A DNA stretch of 64,000 bases from Ramlibacter pinisoli (GCF_009758015.1 NZ_WSEL01000009.1:868001-932000), one strand, 5' to 3'. Counted from the stretch's first letter, positions 25,100 through 36,041 are shown. The notes: generated by a model not told the origin, from the sequence alone. A program made the numbers and translations.

Positions 25100-26494
25100 T
25101 CAGCGGCCCTGCGGGAAGAACTGGGCATCCTGCTGGCGGCGCAGCGCCAGCAGTTCGGAGCCGGCCTCGACGGCGATGTCGGCCAGGCAGATCGGCTCGC
25201 CGGCGGCCACGTCGCGCACCAGCGTGCGGTTGGCGGCCAGGTAGAACGGCACCGGCGCATCGTCGCCCAGCGGCGCGGCCGGGATCAGCTCGGCCACGGT
25301 CCCGGCGATGTTGTGGTGATGGCCGCCCATCTCCAGCCGGGTGCCGGCCTTCAGCGTCCGGGTGGCGCGGGCGACCAGGTCCAGCACCGGCCGGGGCTGC
25401 TGCGCGCCGCTGGAGCGGCCGTGCACGACGGCATCGAGCACGCTGATGGCCGCCTCCAGCCCCAGCAGGTGGCGCGGGACGGACAGCATCGCGTGCTTCT
25501 TGTCGCGGCTGAGGACGTGGCCCTTGCCGTCGAGCAGGCGCCAGGTCTCCTCGTCGTCGCAGCGCACGACCACGAACACGCCGCCCGCCAGGCTCACTTC
25601 GTCCGGCGCGCGCAGGCAGTGGAACACGTCCAGCGTGCCGGGCTGCGCCAGCAGGCCGCCCGCCTCGCGCGGCACGAGGGTGGTCGGCACCTCGGTGATG
25701 CGGGCGATGGGCGCGTGCAGGTCCTTGCGGTCGTTGACGAGGCCGGTGGAGTTGGCCACCACCAGCAGTTCGCACAGGTCGGGCACCGCGCGCTGCGGCA
25801 GCGCAGCGCAGGCCTCGGCACGGGCGCGCGCCAGGCTCTGCACCTCGCCACGGCCCAGCGTCCACAGGTCGGCGAAACCGGGCGCGGGGATGCGCTGGCC
25901 GTTGCTCTCGATGACCTCGGCCTTCGCATCGAAGACGAAGTCGTACTCGCTGGACTTGCCGGCCGCGACGATTTCCAGGCCCAGCGTCTGCGCCCAGGTG
26001 ACCAGGCCGATCAGCAGCGAGGGCTGGTCGCCGTCCACCGGCGTCACGACCCGCCCCTTCTGCTGCGCCAGGTAGGCCAGCCCGGGGCCGACCACGCTGT
26101 CCACCTCCTTGGAGGTCAGCGCGACGTGCAGGCCGGCCTCGATCGCCAGGCGCGCATGGCGCGCGCCCGCTTCCGGGTGGCCGGTGGCCTCGATCAACAG
26201 GTCCAGCGGCAGGCCGAGGACGACCGACACGTCGCCGGCGGCGATGTGCAGGCCGCGCTGCCAGGCGGCGGCCGCCTGCTCGGGCGTCTCGCAGACGGCG
26301 AACTGGTCGCGCGACAGGCCGATGGACCGCAGGGCGTCGGCGGCGATGCCGGCCTCGCGGTCCACCGCCACGCGGCACTTCACCAGGGGGATGCGCAGCG
26401 CCTGCGCCAGGAAGCTGCGGCCGAAGCCGCCGCTGCCGACGACGCAGGTCTCCACGGGGCGGCGCGCGGCGGCGTAGTGGGTCAGGAAATTCAT
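25100..26494 (-). CDS. SAF-domain homoserine-dehydrogenase-like NAD(P) oxidoreductase (COG4091-like)
   Basis: A 464-residue cytoplasmic protein. An N-terminal Rossmann domain begins CVVGSGGFGRSFLAQAL near residue 18 and is followed by a homoserine-dehydrogenase-like catalytic region (DLLIEATGHPEAGARHARLAIEAGLHVALTSKEVD). A C-terminal SAF domain covers about residues 370-455 and includes LAANRTLVRDVAAGEPICLADI. This architecture matches the COG4091 family, whose substrates are mostly unassigned. As first gene of the tct cluster, reading away from the GntR gene, it probably oxidises or reduces the imported sugar acid or a derivative. Confidence 0.8.
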   Translation of the reverse strand: MNFLTHYAAARRPVETCVVGSGGFGRSFLAQALRIPLVKCRVAVDREAGIAADALRSIGLSRDQFAVCETPEQAAAAWQRGLHIAAGDVSVVLGLPLDLLIEATGHPEAGARHARLAIEAGLHVALTSKEVDSVVGPGLAYLAQQKGRVVTPVDGDQPSLLIGLVTWAQTLGLEIVAAGKSSEYDFVFDAKAEVIESNGQRIPAPGFADLWTLGRGEVQSLARARAEACAALPQRAVPDLCELLVVANSTGLVNDRKDLHAPIARITEVPTTLVPREAGGLLAQPGTLDVFHCLRAPDEVSLAGGVFVVVRCDDEETWRLLDGKGHVLSRDKKHAMLSVPRHLLGLEAAISVLDAVVHGRSSGAQQPRPVLDLVARATRTLKAGTRLEMGGHHHNIAGTVAELIPAAPLGDDAPVPFYLAANRTLVRDVAAGEPICLADIAVEAGSELLALRRQQDAQFFPQGR

Positions 26495-26506
26495 GGGTGG
26501 GCAAAT

Positions 26507-26518
26507 ATTGCATGCAAT
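26507..26518. promoter_or_regulatory. Operator palindrome 1 of the tct cluster
   Basis: The perfect 12-bp palindrome attgcatgcaat lies 13-24 bases upstream of the SAF-dehydrogenase start. A near-identical copy lies at 26570-26581, with centres 63 bp apart. This is the expected layout for a GntR-type regulator binding two sites on the same face of the helix. Confidence 0.65.
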
Positions 26519-26569
26519 CTGGCCGAGCCAAGTGCGTATTTCCCCGTATCTCGGCAGTTGTCGGCGAAC

Positions 26570-26581
26570 ATTGCATGCAGT
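26570..26581. promoter_or_regulatory. Operator palindrome 2 of the tct cluster
   Basis: The sequence attgcatgcagt matches palindrome 1 at 11 of 12 positions and lies 16-27 bases upstream of the GntR gene start. It probably mediates autoregulation and, with site 1, could allow looping across the divergent promoters. Confidence 0.6.
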
Positions 26582-26596
26582 ACACAATCACGGACC

Positions 26597-27322
26597 ATGA
26601 CCTCCCTTCCGGAAGACCGCGGCACGCGCACCATGGTGGCGGCCCGCCGGTTGCGCGAATTGATCGTCTCGGGCGCGCTGGCGCCCGGCCAGCGCATCAC
26701 CGAGCGGCTGGTATCGCACCAGCTGGACGGCATGTCGCGCACGCCCCTGCGCGAGGCGTTCAAGGTCCTGGAGGCCGAGGGCCTGGTGCGCATCGAGCCG
26801 AACCGCGGCGCCGTCGTCACGTCGCTGTCGGTCGACGAAGTGGCCGCCGCCATCGAGGTCATCATCGGACTGGAGACCCTGGCGGCCGAGCCGGCCTGCG
26901 AGCGCATCACCGACGCCGGGCTCGCCGCGATCGAGGAGTTGCATGCACGCATGGAGCAGGCCTGGCGCGACGGCGACCTCATGGCCTACTTCCAGCTGAA
27001 CCAGACCATCCACCAGCGCCTGGTGGACGCCGCGGGCAACCCGGTGCTCTCGCGCATCTACGCCAGCGAGTGCGCGCGGGTCCAGCGCTACCGCTATGCC
27101 GGCAACCAGCAGCACGCGCGCTGGGAACGCGCGGTGCAGGAGCACGCCGCGATGCTGGACGCACTGCGCCAGCGCGCCGGCGCCGTGCTGCGGGAACTCC
27201 TGCGCCAGCACCACCGCAACGGCTGGGTCGTCTCCCGCCAGGTGCTGCAGACGCGCGACGCGGCGCCGGCAGCGGCGCAGGTGGCCCCGCCCCCGCGGGG
27301 CCGCAAGGCCGCCGTGCACTGA
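26597..27322 (+). CDS. GntR-family (FCD) regulator of the tct/sugar-acid cluster
   Basis: A 241-residue GntR protein. The winged helix-turn-helix has LDGMSRTPLREAFKVLEAEGLVRIEPNRGAVV at about residues 43-75. The helical FCD effector domain follows, and the protein ends in a Pro/Lys-rich tail (RGRKAAVH). It diverges from the tct operon with two palindromes between, which fits a local repressor responding to the transported acid or a metabolite of it. Its stop is only seven bases from the end of the convergent LysR gene. Confidence 0.88.
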   Translation: MTSLPEDRGTRTMVAARRLRELIVSGALAPGQRITERLVSHQLDGMSRTPLREAFKVLEAEGLVRIEPNRGAVVTSLSVDEVAAAIEVIIGLETLAAEPACERITDAGLAAIEELHARMEQAWRDGDLMAYFQLNQTIHQRLVDAAGNPVLSRIYASECARVQRYRYAGNQQHARWERAVQEHAAMLDALRQRAGAVLRELLRQHHRNGWVVSRQVLQTRDAAPAAAQVAPPPRGRKAAVH

Positions 27323-27329
27323 CGCGCGG

Positions 27330-28247
27330 TCAGCCCGCCGTCCGCGCCTGCCGCTTCGCGAAGGCCAGGAACCGCTCCAGTGCGGCCGGCGGCTGGGCGC
27401 GCCACGCCAGGCTGGTCTCGGCCAGCGGCACCGGCGAGCGCGCGCCGCCCACGCTGCGGTAGACCACGCCCTGGCGCTGGAACTCGCGCACGCTGCGCGG
27501 CACCCAGGCCAGGCCCAGGCCGGCCGACACCAGGTTGACGATGGTCTGCATCTGGATCGCCTCCTGCGTGACCTGCGGCTCGCGCCCGGCCGCGTGGTAC
27601 AGGCCGAACACGGCGTCGTGCAGCGAGGGCAGGATGCGGCGCGGGAACATCACCAGCGGCTCGGCCAGCACACGGGGCAGCGCCAGGGCGCGCGCCGTGG
27701 CGAGCGGGTGCTGCTCGGGGATGGCCAGCACCAGCGGCTCGACCTGCACCCGCAGGTATTCCAGGCTGGCCGGTGCGAAACCGGGCGAGTGCAGCAGGAA
27801 GCCGGCATCGAGGTCGCCGCGCTCGAGCGCGGGCAGTTGCACGTCGCCGGTGGCCTCGACCAGCTCCAGCTGCACGCGCGGGTGCTCGGCGCGAAAGCCG
27901 CGCACCCAGCCGGGCAGCAGGCTGAAGCCGGCGGTCGACACGAAGCCCAGGCGCAGCCGCCCGGCCTCGCCGTCGGCCACCGCGCGCGCCTGCACCGGCA
28001 GGGCCTGGGCCCGCGCCAGCAGGTCACGCGCCTGCGGCAGCAGCGCCGCACCGGCCTCGGTCAGCTGGACGCTGCGCTTGGTGCGCTCGAACAGGCGCAC
28101 GCCCAGCAGACGCTCGAGCTGGGCGATCGCCTGGGTGAGCGGCGGCTGCGTCATGTGCAGGCGCATCGCGGCTCGGCCGAAATGCAGGGTCTCGGCGACG
28201 GCCACGAACTGGCGCCACAGGCGCAGCTCGACGAGGGGCTGGCTCAT
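27330..28247 (-). CDS. LysR-family transcriptional regulator next to ilvD
   Basis: A 305-residue LysR protein. The helix-turn-helix [33 protein letters not shown] lies at about residues 25-57, followed by the two-lobe effector domain ([20 protein letters not shown] and onward). The residue pattern at the DNA-binding end is of the CbbR/CatR-like branch. It is divergent from ilvD, and an inverted repeat with LysR-box character covers its start codon, so autoregulation is expected. Whether it also controls ilvD is unknown. Confidence 0.88.
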   Translation of the reverse strand: MSQPLVELRLWRQFVAVAETLHFGRAAMRLHMTQPPLTQAIAQLERLLGVRLFERTKRSVQLTEAGAALLPQARDLLARAQALPVQARAVADGEAGRLRLGFVSTAGFSLLPGWVRGFRAEHPRVQLELVEATGDVQLPALERGDLDAGFLLHSPGFAPASLEYLRVQVEPLVLAIPEQHPLATARALALPRVLAEPLVMFPRRILPSLHDAVFGLYHAAGREPQVTQEAIQMQTIVNLVSAGLGLAWVPRSVREFQRQGVVYRSVGGARSPVPLAETSLAWRAQPPAALERFLAFAKRQARTAG

Positions 28248-28260
28248 ATGCAGCGCATAT
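28246..28260. promoter_or_regulatory. Candidate LysR box overlapping the lysR start codon
   Basis: The inverted repeat atatgc-agc-gcatat contains a T-N11-A LysR core (28247-28259) and overlaps the first codon of the minus-strand LysR gene. This position would block translation or transcription of the regulator itself. Confidence 0.5.
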
Positions 28261-28348
28261 TAATCGGGACGGGAAAGAGGATTGGATGGAATCACGGGAC
28301 CGGCGTATCCTCCCCGCCTTCGACGCGAACCCACCCGAGGAAGACGCC

Positions 28349-30043
28349 ATGGCCGAACAGAAGATCCAGCTGCACCTGCGCAGCGACAACATCACGCAGG
28401 GCAAGTCCCGCGCGCCCAACCGCTCCATGTACTACGGCATGGGCTACAAGGAGACCGACTTCGGCAAGCCCATGGTGGGCGTGGCCAACGGCCACAGCAC
28501 CATCACGCCGTGCAACAGCGGCCTGCAGAAGCTGGCCGACGCGGCCGTGCAGGGCATCCTGGACGCCGGCGGCAACCCGCAGATCTTCGGCACGCCCACC
28601 ATCAGCGACGGCATGGCCATGGGCACCGAGGGCATGAAGTACAGCCTGGTCAGCCGCGAGGTCATCGCCGACTGCATCGAGACCTGCGTGCAGGGCCAGT
28701 GGATGGACGGCGTGGTGGTGGTCGGCGGCTGCGACAAGAACATGCCCGGCGGCATGATGGGCATGCTGCGCGCCAACGTGCCGGCCATCTACGTCTACGG
28801 CGGCACCATCCTGCCGGGCAAGTGGAAGGGTCAGGACCTGAACATCGTCAGCGTGTTCGAGGCGGTGGGCCAGAACGCCGCCGGCAAGATCAGCGACCAG
28901 GACCTCAAGGAGATCGAGCAGCGCGCCATTCCCGGCACCGGCTCGTGCGGCGGCATGTACACCGCCAACACCATGAGCTCGGCCTTCGAGGCGCTGGGGC
29001 TGTCGCTGCCCTACTCGTCCACCATGGCCAACCCGCACGACGAGAAGCAGAACTCGGCGCGCGAATCGGCCAAGGTCCTGATCGAGGCGATCAGGAAGGA
29101 CATCAAGCCGCGCGACATCGTGACCAAAAAGGCGCTGGAGAACGCCGTGGCCGTGATCATGGCCACGGGCGGCTCCACCAACGCGGTGCTGCACTTCCTG
29201 GCCATCGCGCACGCCGCCGGGGTGGAGTGGACCATCGACGACTTCGAGCGCATCCGCAAGCGCACGCCGGTGATCTGCGACCTCAAGCCCTCGGGCAAGT
29301 ACCTCGCGGTCGACCTGCACCAGGCCGGCGGCATCCCGCAGGTGATGAAGGTGCTGCTCAAGGCCGGCCTGCTGCACGGCGACTGCCTGACCATCACCGG
29401 CAAGACCATCGCCGAGACGCTGGCCGACGTGCCGGATGCGCCGCGCGCCGACCAGGACGTGATCCGCCCCATCGACAAGCCGATGTACCAGGAAGGCCAC
29501 CTGGCCATCCTGAAGGGCAACCTGTCGCCCGAGGGCGCGGTGGCCAAGATCACCGGCCTGAAGAACCCGGTGATCACCGGGCCGGCGCGCGTGTTCGACG
29601 ACGAGCAGTCGGCGCTGCAGGCCATCCTGGACGGCAAGATCAAGGCCGGCGACGTGATGGTGCTGCGCTACCTGGGCCCCAAGGGCGGTCCCGGCATGCC
29701 CGAGATGCTGGCTCCCACCGGCGCGCTGATCGGCGCCGGCCTGGGCGAGAGCGTGGGCCTGATCACCGACGGCCGCTTCTCCGGCGGCACCTGGGGCATG
29801 GTGGTCGGCCACGTGGCGCCGGAAGCGGCGGCCGGCGGCACCATCGCCTTCGTGAACGAGGGCGACTCCATCACCATCGATGCGCACAAGCTCCTGCTGG
29901 AGCTGAACGTGCCCGAGGCCGAGATCGCCAGGCGCAAGGCCGGCTGGACAGCCCCGGCGCCGCGCTACACCCGCGGCGTGCAGGCCAAGTTCGCGTTCAA
30001 CGCGAGCAGCGCCAGCAAGGGCGCGGTGCTGGACCTGTACTAG
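28349..30043 (+). CDS. ilvD: Dihydroxy-acid dehydratase
   Basis: A 564-residue IlvD from the ATG at 28349, which is preceded by CGAGGAAGACGCC, a better ribosome site than that of the in-frame ATG at 28286. The Fe-S cluster cysteines lie in [28 protein letters not shown] and [17 protein letters not shown], and the C-terminal active-site loop is in [23 protein letters not shown]. It dehydrates 2,3-dihydroxy acids in valine, leucine and isoleucine synthesis in the cytoplasm. It stands as a single gene, divergent from a LysR gene and followed by an oxidoreductase gene after about 115 bases. Confidence 0.95.
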   Translation: MAEQKIQLHLRSDNITQGKSRAPNRSMYYGMGYKETDFGKPMVGVANGHSTITPCNSGLQKLADAAVQGILDAGGNPQIFGTPTISDGMAMGTEGMKYSLVSREVIADCIETCVQGQWMDGVVVVGGCDKNMPGGMMGMLRANVPAIYVYGGTILPGKWKGQDLNIVSVFEAVGQNAAGKISDQDLKEIEQRAIPGTGSCGGMYTANTMSSAFEALGLSLPYSSTMANPHDEKQNSARESAKVLIEAIRKDIKPRDIVTKKALENAVAVIMATGGSTNAVLHFLAIAHAAGVEWTIDDFERIRKRTPVICDLKPSGKYLAVDLHQAGGIPQVMKVLLKAGLLHGDCLTITGKTIAETLADVPDAPRADQDVIRPIDKPMYQEGHLAILKGNLSPEGAVAKITGLKNPVITGPARVFDDEQSALQAILDGKIKAGDVMVLRYLGPKGGPGMPEMLAPTGALIGAGLGESVGLITDGRFSGGTWGMVVGHVAPEAAAGGTIAFVNEGDSITIDAHKLLLELNVPEAEIARRKAGWTAPAPRYTRGVQAKFAFNASSASKGAVLDLY

Positions 30044-30158
30044 AAACGGACGCGGACACCCGTCCGCAGAGAGCAGGCCCACCCGAGCCGACGCTTTTTT
30101 CCTACAAGCCCGGCTTCCGCCCGAAACCTAGGATCGGTTGCTCCATCCAGGAGCGACC

Positions 30159-31655
30159 ATGGACACCACTTCCGTCTGGCGCGGCACGGCCCGCGGCCCC
30201 GGCTTTGCCTTGCTGCAGGGCGACGTGCAGTGCGACGTGCTGGTGGTCGGCGGGGGCATCACCGGCGTGACCACGGCGCTGCTGCTGGCCGGGCAAGGCC
30301 GCAAGGTCGTGCTGCTGGAGGCGGACGAGATCGGCAGCGGCGCCACCGGTCACTCCACCGGCAACCTCTACGTCACCACCAGCCAGGGCCTGGCCGACAT
30401 CGCGTCGCGCTGGGACGCGGCCGTGGCACGCGAGGTGGTCGCGCGGCGCAAGGCGGCCATCGACTTCATCGAGGTCCAGTCGCGCCAGCTGCCGCAGGTC
30501 CTCTTCACGCGCTGTCCGCTGGTGCTGTACGTGCGCGAGGCATCCGGGCAGGACCGGGTCGAGCAGGAGCGGCGGGCGCTCGCCGCAGCCGGCTGCCTCG
30601 TGCGGATGGAGGACACGCTGCCGGCCGGCCTGCCGCCACCGGTCGGCCCGGCCCTGGTGCTGGACGACCAGGCCCAGTTGCAGCCGCAGGCCTACGTGGC
30701 CGCGCTCGCCCAGCGCGCGGCGCAGGCCGGCGTGTCCGTGCACGAGCATTCGCGCGTGATCGACCTCGACAGGGCCAGCCGCACGGCGAGCACCGCGTCG
30801 GGCAGCGTGCGCGCCGGCGAGATCGTGCTGGCGACCCACTCGCCCAAGGGCTTCCACCTGGTGCAGGCCGAGATGCCGGTGCACCGCGAGTACGCCGTTG
30901 CGTTCGAGGCCGGCGCGGCCGATCCGGGCGCGGGCATCTACTGGTGGCAGGGCGACGAGGGCCTGTCGATCCGCATGCTCAGCCACGAGGGCCAGCGCTA
31001 CCTCATCGCGGTGGGACCGGAGCAGAAGACCGGCACCCACAATGCCAAGGCCGCGCTGATGGCCGTCGAGCACATCGCCACCAGCCACCTTGAGCCCGGC
31101 CGGGCGGTGTTCCGCTGGTCGGCGCAGAACTACCGCAGCCACGACGGCCTGCCCTCCATCGGGCGCGACCACACCGGCTGCTTCGTCGCCACCGGCTTTT
31201 CCACCGATGGCCTCACCTGGGGCACGGTGGCGGCACAGGCCATCGCGGCGGAACTGGCGGGCCGACAGGACGCTTTCGCCGAGCGTTGCGCGCCCGGCCG
31301 CTTCACGCCCGTCAAGGGCGCCGGCGCGCTGGCCGAGGAAACTGCCACGACCGCCAAGGCCCTGGCGCAAGGCTGGCTGACGCGCGGCCAGCACGAGAAG
31401 CTGGCCAGCCTGGCGGTCGGCGACAGCGCCATCGTCGTCGCCGAGGGCGAGAGCTTCGCCGCCTACCGCGCGCCCGACGGCGAGCTGTTCGCCGTCTCGC
31501 CCGTGTGCACGCACCTGGGTTGCAAGGTGCGCTGGAACAGCGTGGAGACAAGCTGGGACTGCCCTTGCCACGGCAGCCGGTTCCGGCCCGACGGCACGGT
31601 GATCGAGGGGCCGGCGCTCACGCCCTTGCGACGCAAGCAGTTGCAGATGGGCTGA
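30159..31655 (+). CDS. FAD-dependent oxidoreductase fused to a Rieske [2Fe-2S] domain
   Basis: A 498-residue fusion. The N-terminal DAO-type domain starts with the FAD motif VLVVGGGITGVTTALLLAGQG near residue 28 and includes ATGHSTGNLYVTTSQG. The C-terminal Rieske domain has Cys450 and His452 (CTHLGC) and Cys468 and His471 (CPCH), with the Cys455/Cys470 pair that forms a disulfide in high-potential Rieske proteins. This two-domain type is found in bacteria without a settled substrate. The ATG at 30159 has an AGGAG site. A candidate -10 box, TAGGAT, lies at 30129-30134. It is transcribed alone. Confidence 0.88.
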   Translation: MDTTSVWRGTARGPGFALLQGDVQCDVLVVGGGITGVTTALLLAGQGRKVVLLEADEIGSGATGHSTGNLYVTTSQGLADIASRWDAAVAREVVARRKAAIDFIEVQSRQLPQVLFTRCPLVLYVREASGQDRVEQERRALAAAGCLVRMEDTLPAGLPPPVGPALVLDDQAQLQPQAYVAALAQRAAQAGVSVHEHSRVIDLDRASRTASTASGSVRAGEIVLATHSPKGFHLVQAEMPVHREYAVAFEAGAADPGAGIYWWQGDEGLSIRMLSHEGQRYLIAVGPEQKTGTHNAKAALMAVEHIATSHLEPGRAVFRWSAQNYRSHDGLPSIGRDHTGCFVATGFSTDGLTWGTVAAQAIAAELAGRQDAFAERCAPGRFTPVKGAGALAEETATTAKALAQGWLTRGQHEKLASLAVGDSAIVVAEGESFAAYRAPDGELFAVSPVCTHLGCKVRWNSVETSWDCPCHGSRFRPDGTVIEGPALTPLRRKQLQMG

Positions 31656-31678
31656 GCCGGCCGGGAATCCGGCCCGGC
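31656..31678. terminator. Candidate hairpin between convergent genes
   Basis: GC-rich inverted repeat with a gccggccgg left arm, AAT-centred loop and ccggcccggc right arm (one bulged base), lying in the 30 bases between the FAD/Rieske gene and the convergent Trp-rich gene. It could end both transcripts. No T-tract is present. Confidence 0.4.
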
Positions 31679-31685
31679 GGGGCCG

Positions 31686-31934
31686 TCAGCGCTTCCTGCG
31701 GCTGGCGGGGGTGAGGCCGAGGTTGTCGCGGCTCTTCTCGATGCGCGCCTTCTTGCGGGCCTCTTCCTTTTCGACCGCCTTGCGCTTGGTGTAGCCGGAC
31801 CAGTCGGCCCAGGACCACCAGAGCACGGCCAGGCCGAACGGGGCCAGCACCACGTACCAGGGCCAGGTGGCGACCTGGGTCATCTCGAGGTACTTGAGGC
31901 CCGACAGGATCAGGCCCAGCAGCAGGAACAGCAT
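31686..31934 (-). CDS. Small Trp-rich membrane protein (TIGR04438-like)
   Basis: An 82-residue protein with two hydrophobic segments (residues about 1-17 and 26-41), a WPWYVVLAPFGLAVLWWSWADWSGYTKRKA core and a long basic coiled C-terminus (EKEEARKKARIEKSRDN). This Trp-rich pattern matches the TIGR04438 family of small proteins found in Burkholderiales, with unknown role. It lies convergent to the FAD/Rieske gene and divergent from the cytochrome gene, so it has its own promoter within 31935-32060. Confidence 0.8.
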   Translation of the reverse strand: MLFLLLGLILSGLKYLEMTQVATWPWYVVLAPFGLAVLWWSWADWSGYTKRKAVEKEEARKKARIEKSRDNLGLTPASRRKR

Positions 31935-32013
31935 CCACCAACTCCGCCGGCCGCCAGGGGCCGCTTTACACCGGGTTCATGGGGGCGACACCAGGGGGGT
32001 CAACCACCATCAC

Positions 32014-32019
32014 TACAAT
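32014..32019 (+). promoter_or_regulatory. Candidate -10 box upstream of the cytochrome gene
   Basis: TACAAT in the context ACTACAATCGCG, about 42 bases before the cytochrome ATG, closely resembles the ACTACAATCCGCG box ahead of the YqhA-like gene at 36166. No clear TTGACA was found 17 bases upstream. Confidence 0.45.
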
Positions 32020-32060
32020 CGCGTTGAACGACTGTAACCCAACCACAGAGGATCTCTTCC

Positions 32061-32366
32061 ATGAAGCGTGCGCTGATCGTCCTGGCCTCCGCCGTCGTCA
32101 TGGCCGGCCCGGTGCTGGCCGACCAGGCCCTGGCCACCGCCAAGAACTGCATGACCTGCCATGCGGTGGACAAGAAACTCGTCGGTCCGGCCTACAAGGA
32201 AGTCGCGGCCAAGTACGCCGGCCAGAAGGATGCGGCCGACAAGCTGGCAGCCAAGATCATGAAGGGTGGCTCCGGCGTCTGGGGCCCGGTGCCCATGCCC
32301 GCCAACCCGCAGGTCAACGAGGCCGAAGCCAAGAAGCTGGCAGCCTGGGTGCTCACCCAGAAGTGA
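32061..32366 (+). CDS. Small class I c-type cytochrome (c551/c552-like)
   Basis: A 101-residue secreted cytochrome. The signal peptide (MKRALIVLASAVVMAGPVLA) is cleaved near residue 20, giving a mature protein of about 81 residues. The haem motif is CMTCH (Cys30, Cys33, His34) and the distal ligand is Met79 in WGPVPMPANP. Short periplasmic cytochromes of this type shuttle electrons to terminal oxidases or reductases. It has an AGAGGATC ribosome site and ends in a strong terminator, so it is monocistronic. It is not adjacent to the cbb3 cluster but could donate electrons to it. Confidence 0.93.
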   Translation: MKRALIVLASAVVMAGPVLADQALATAKNCMTCHAVDKKLVGPAYKEVAAKYAGQKDAADKLAAKIMKGGSGVWGPVPMPANPQVNEAEAKKLAAWVLTQK

Positions 32367-32390
32367 GCTGAACCGGCTCCCCCGCAACAA

Positions 32391-32413
32391 GGCCCGCGCA
32401 AGCGGGCCTTTTT
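32391..32413 (+). terminator. Rho-independent terminator of the cytochrome gene
   Basis: A 7-bp GC stem, ggcccgc / gcgggcc, with a GCAA tetraloop followed by five T bases, 25 bases after the cytochrome stop. This is the most convincing intrinsic terminator in the window. Confidence 0.88.
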
Positions 32414-32503
32414 CGTTGGCGCGCGGTGGCGTCGGATGTGCTGACGCATCGCCTGTCCACACCCCTGCAGGTCACGCGCCGGCACCCCTGCCGACGTGGG
32501 GGC

Positions 32504-33823
32504 TCAGCGGGCCGGCGTGGGTTGGAGCAGCACCAGCCCGGCTGTCGACAACGCCAGCACCGAACGGCCCGCCAGCGCGATGCAGTGCTGCACCACCAGC
32601 CCGGCGGACGCCGACGCGAGCCGGTTGTTCAGGTCGACCATGCCCTCGGCCACGCTCCACAGGAACGCATGCGGCAGGCCGTCGGCGGTCTCGGACGAGC
32701 CGCAGACCTGCCCGGTGGGGCCGATCGCCACCGCAGTCGAATTCGCGCCGCCCAGCGTCCCGAGGTTGCGCATCGTCCCGCCGCCGGTGGGCTCCCACAA
32801 GAAGGCCCGCGTCGCGTTGGCCGTGGTCTCGGCCTCGCCGGCCACCTGGCCCAGGTCGTTGATCGCGGCCGCCGACGAGTTCTTCCCGCCCAGCGCGCCC
32901 AGGCTGCGCATGGTGCCCGCGACGGTGGCGACGAAGGCCAGCCGCTGGCCCAGCACCGCCGTGTCGGCATGGCCGACGACGTCGCCGGCGGTGTTGGTGG
33001 CGCGGGCCGACGAGTCGCGGCCGCCCAGCGTCCCCAGGTCGCGGACGCGCTGGCCGGTGCGCCACTGCACCGCGTGCACCGCGCCGGTCGGCGTGGTCGC
33101 GTTGCCGATCACGGCACCGCCCTCGTTGATCTGCACCGCCTCCGACGAGCCGGTGGGATTGGTGGCGCCGCCGATGTTCTCCAGCAGGGCCATGGGCGTC
33201 GTGGGCGACCAGAGGAACGCCCGGGCCCGCTGCGACCCGACCGTCAGCGAGCCCGTCACCTGGCCGGCCGCGTTCACGGCCTCGCCGATCGACGTGTTCC
33301 CCGACGCCGTCGCCAGGTCGGTCGCGGGACCCGGCGCCGTCCACAGGTAGGCGCGCGAGCCCCCCGACGCCGACCGGATCTCGCCGGTCACCTGGCCATT
33401 GGCATTGAGCGCCGTGGCGCGCGAGGTGGGCCCGGCGACCTCGACCACCGACGTGCCGTTGAACACCATGGCCCGCAGGCCGTCGTTGCGTGCCACGGTG
33501 AACGCCACCTGGCCGGCCGCGTTGAGCGCCAGCGGGCCGGCCTGGCCATCGGCGTCGAGCACGCGCACGGTGAAGGTGGTCGTGGCCGTGGGGGCGGGCG
33601 TGGGCGACGGGGTGATCGGCACGGCCGTCCCGTTGCCCGGCGCCGTGCCCAGCGCTGCCGGTGCGCCGGTGCTGGTGCTCGCGCCCGTGACCTGCCGCCC
33701 GGCATCGTCGCCGGATCCGCCGCCGCACGCGGCTACGACGGCGGCGAGCGCGCCGGCCACCAGCCACCGCCGGCATCGGCTGCCGAGCGGTCCCTCCGGC
33801 CGGGATGGGGATGTGGACTGCAT
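32504..33823 (-). CDS. HAF-repeat extracellular lipoprotein
   Basis: A 439-residue predicted lipoprotein. The signal ends in a VVAAC lipobox (Cys33), followed by a Gly/Ser/Thr/Pro-rich linker to about residue 80. The rest consists of repeats with the HAF pattern, such as AINDLGQVAGEAET, RAFLWEPTGGGTMRNLGTLGG and HAFLWSVAEGMVDLN, spaced about 45 residues apart. HAF repeats form a beta-propeller-like surface protein of unknown function. It would be anchored to the outer membrane. The gene stands alone between the cytochrome terminator and the non-coding stretch before acs. Confidence 0.82.
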   Translation of the reverse strand: MQSTSPSRPEGPLGSRCRRWLVAGALAAVVAACGGGSGDDAGRQVTGASTSTGAPAALGTAPGNGTAVPITPSPTPAPTATTTFTVRVLDADGQAGPLALNAAGQVAFTVARNDGLRAMVFNGTSVVEVAGPTSRATALNANGQVTGEIRSASGGSRAYLWTAPGPATDLATASGNTSIGEAVNAAGQVTGSLTVGSQRARAFLWSPTTPMALLENIGGATNPTGSSEAVQINEGGAVIGNATTPTGAVHAVQWRTGQRVRDLGTLGGRDSSARATNTAGDVVGHADTAVLGQRLAFVATVAGTMRSLGALGGKNSSAAAINDLGQVAGEAETTANATRAFLWEPTGGGTMRNLGTLGGANSTAVAIGPTGQVCGSSETADGLPHAFLWSVAEGMVDLNNRLASASAGLVVQHCIALAGRSVLALSTAGLVLLQPTPAR

Positions 33824-33953
33824 CGCATCCTCCTGGCGCGCTGCCAGTGCGCGCGCAACAGGACGACTCTGACGGCGATCAGCCGGCGTTGCGCGGCCGC
33901 TGCCGTAACGTCTGTGTCAAGGCGCCCATGAGGGCTGCCTCGTTCAGGGGCGG

Positions 33954-33976
33954 TCCGCCAGCTGATCGAGGATCGC
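33954..33976. repeat. Copy of the 3' end of acs (direct repeat A)
   Basis: 23 bases identical to 34066-34088, which encode the end of the acetyl-CoA synthetase gene. The copy is 112 bases away in the 232-base non-coding stretch and in the same orientation. It looks like a remnant of a local duplication of the acs tail. Confidence 0.7.
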
Positions 33977-34055
33977 GGGGTTTTGCCGGCACGTCACATC
34001 GCCTCGCGATAGGCCCGCCGGCCGCTGCGCGGCCCCGGCCTTCAGCCGGCCTGAA

Positions 34056-36041
<1,986 letters not shown>

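Noticed and set aside
28248..28348. Leader-peptide attenuator or T-box upstream of ilvD
   Set aside because: No Leu-, Val- or Ile-rich leader peptide, T-box sequence or terminator hairpin is visible in the 100-base region.
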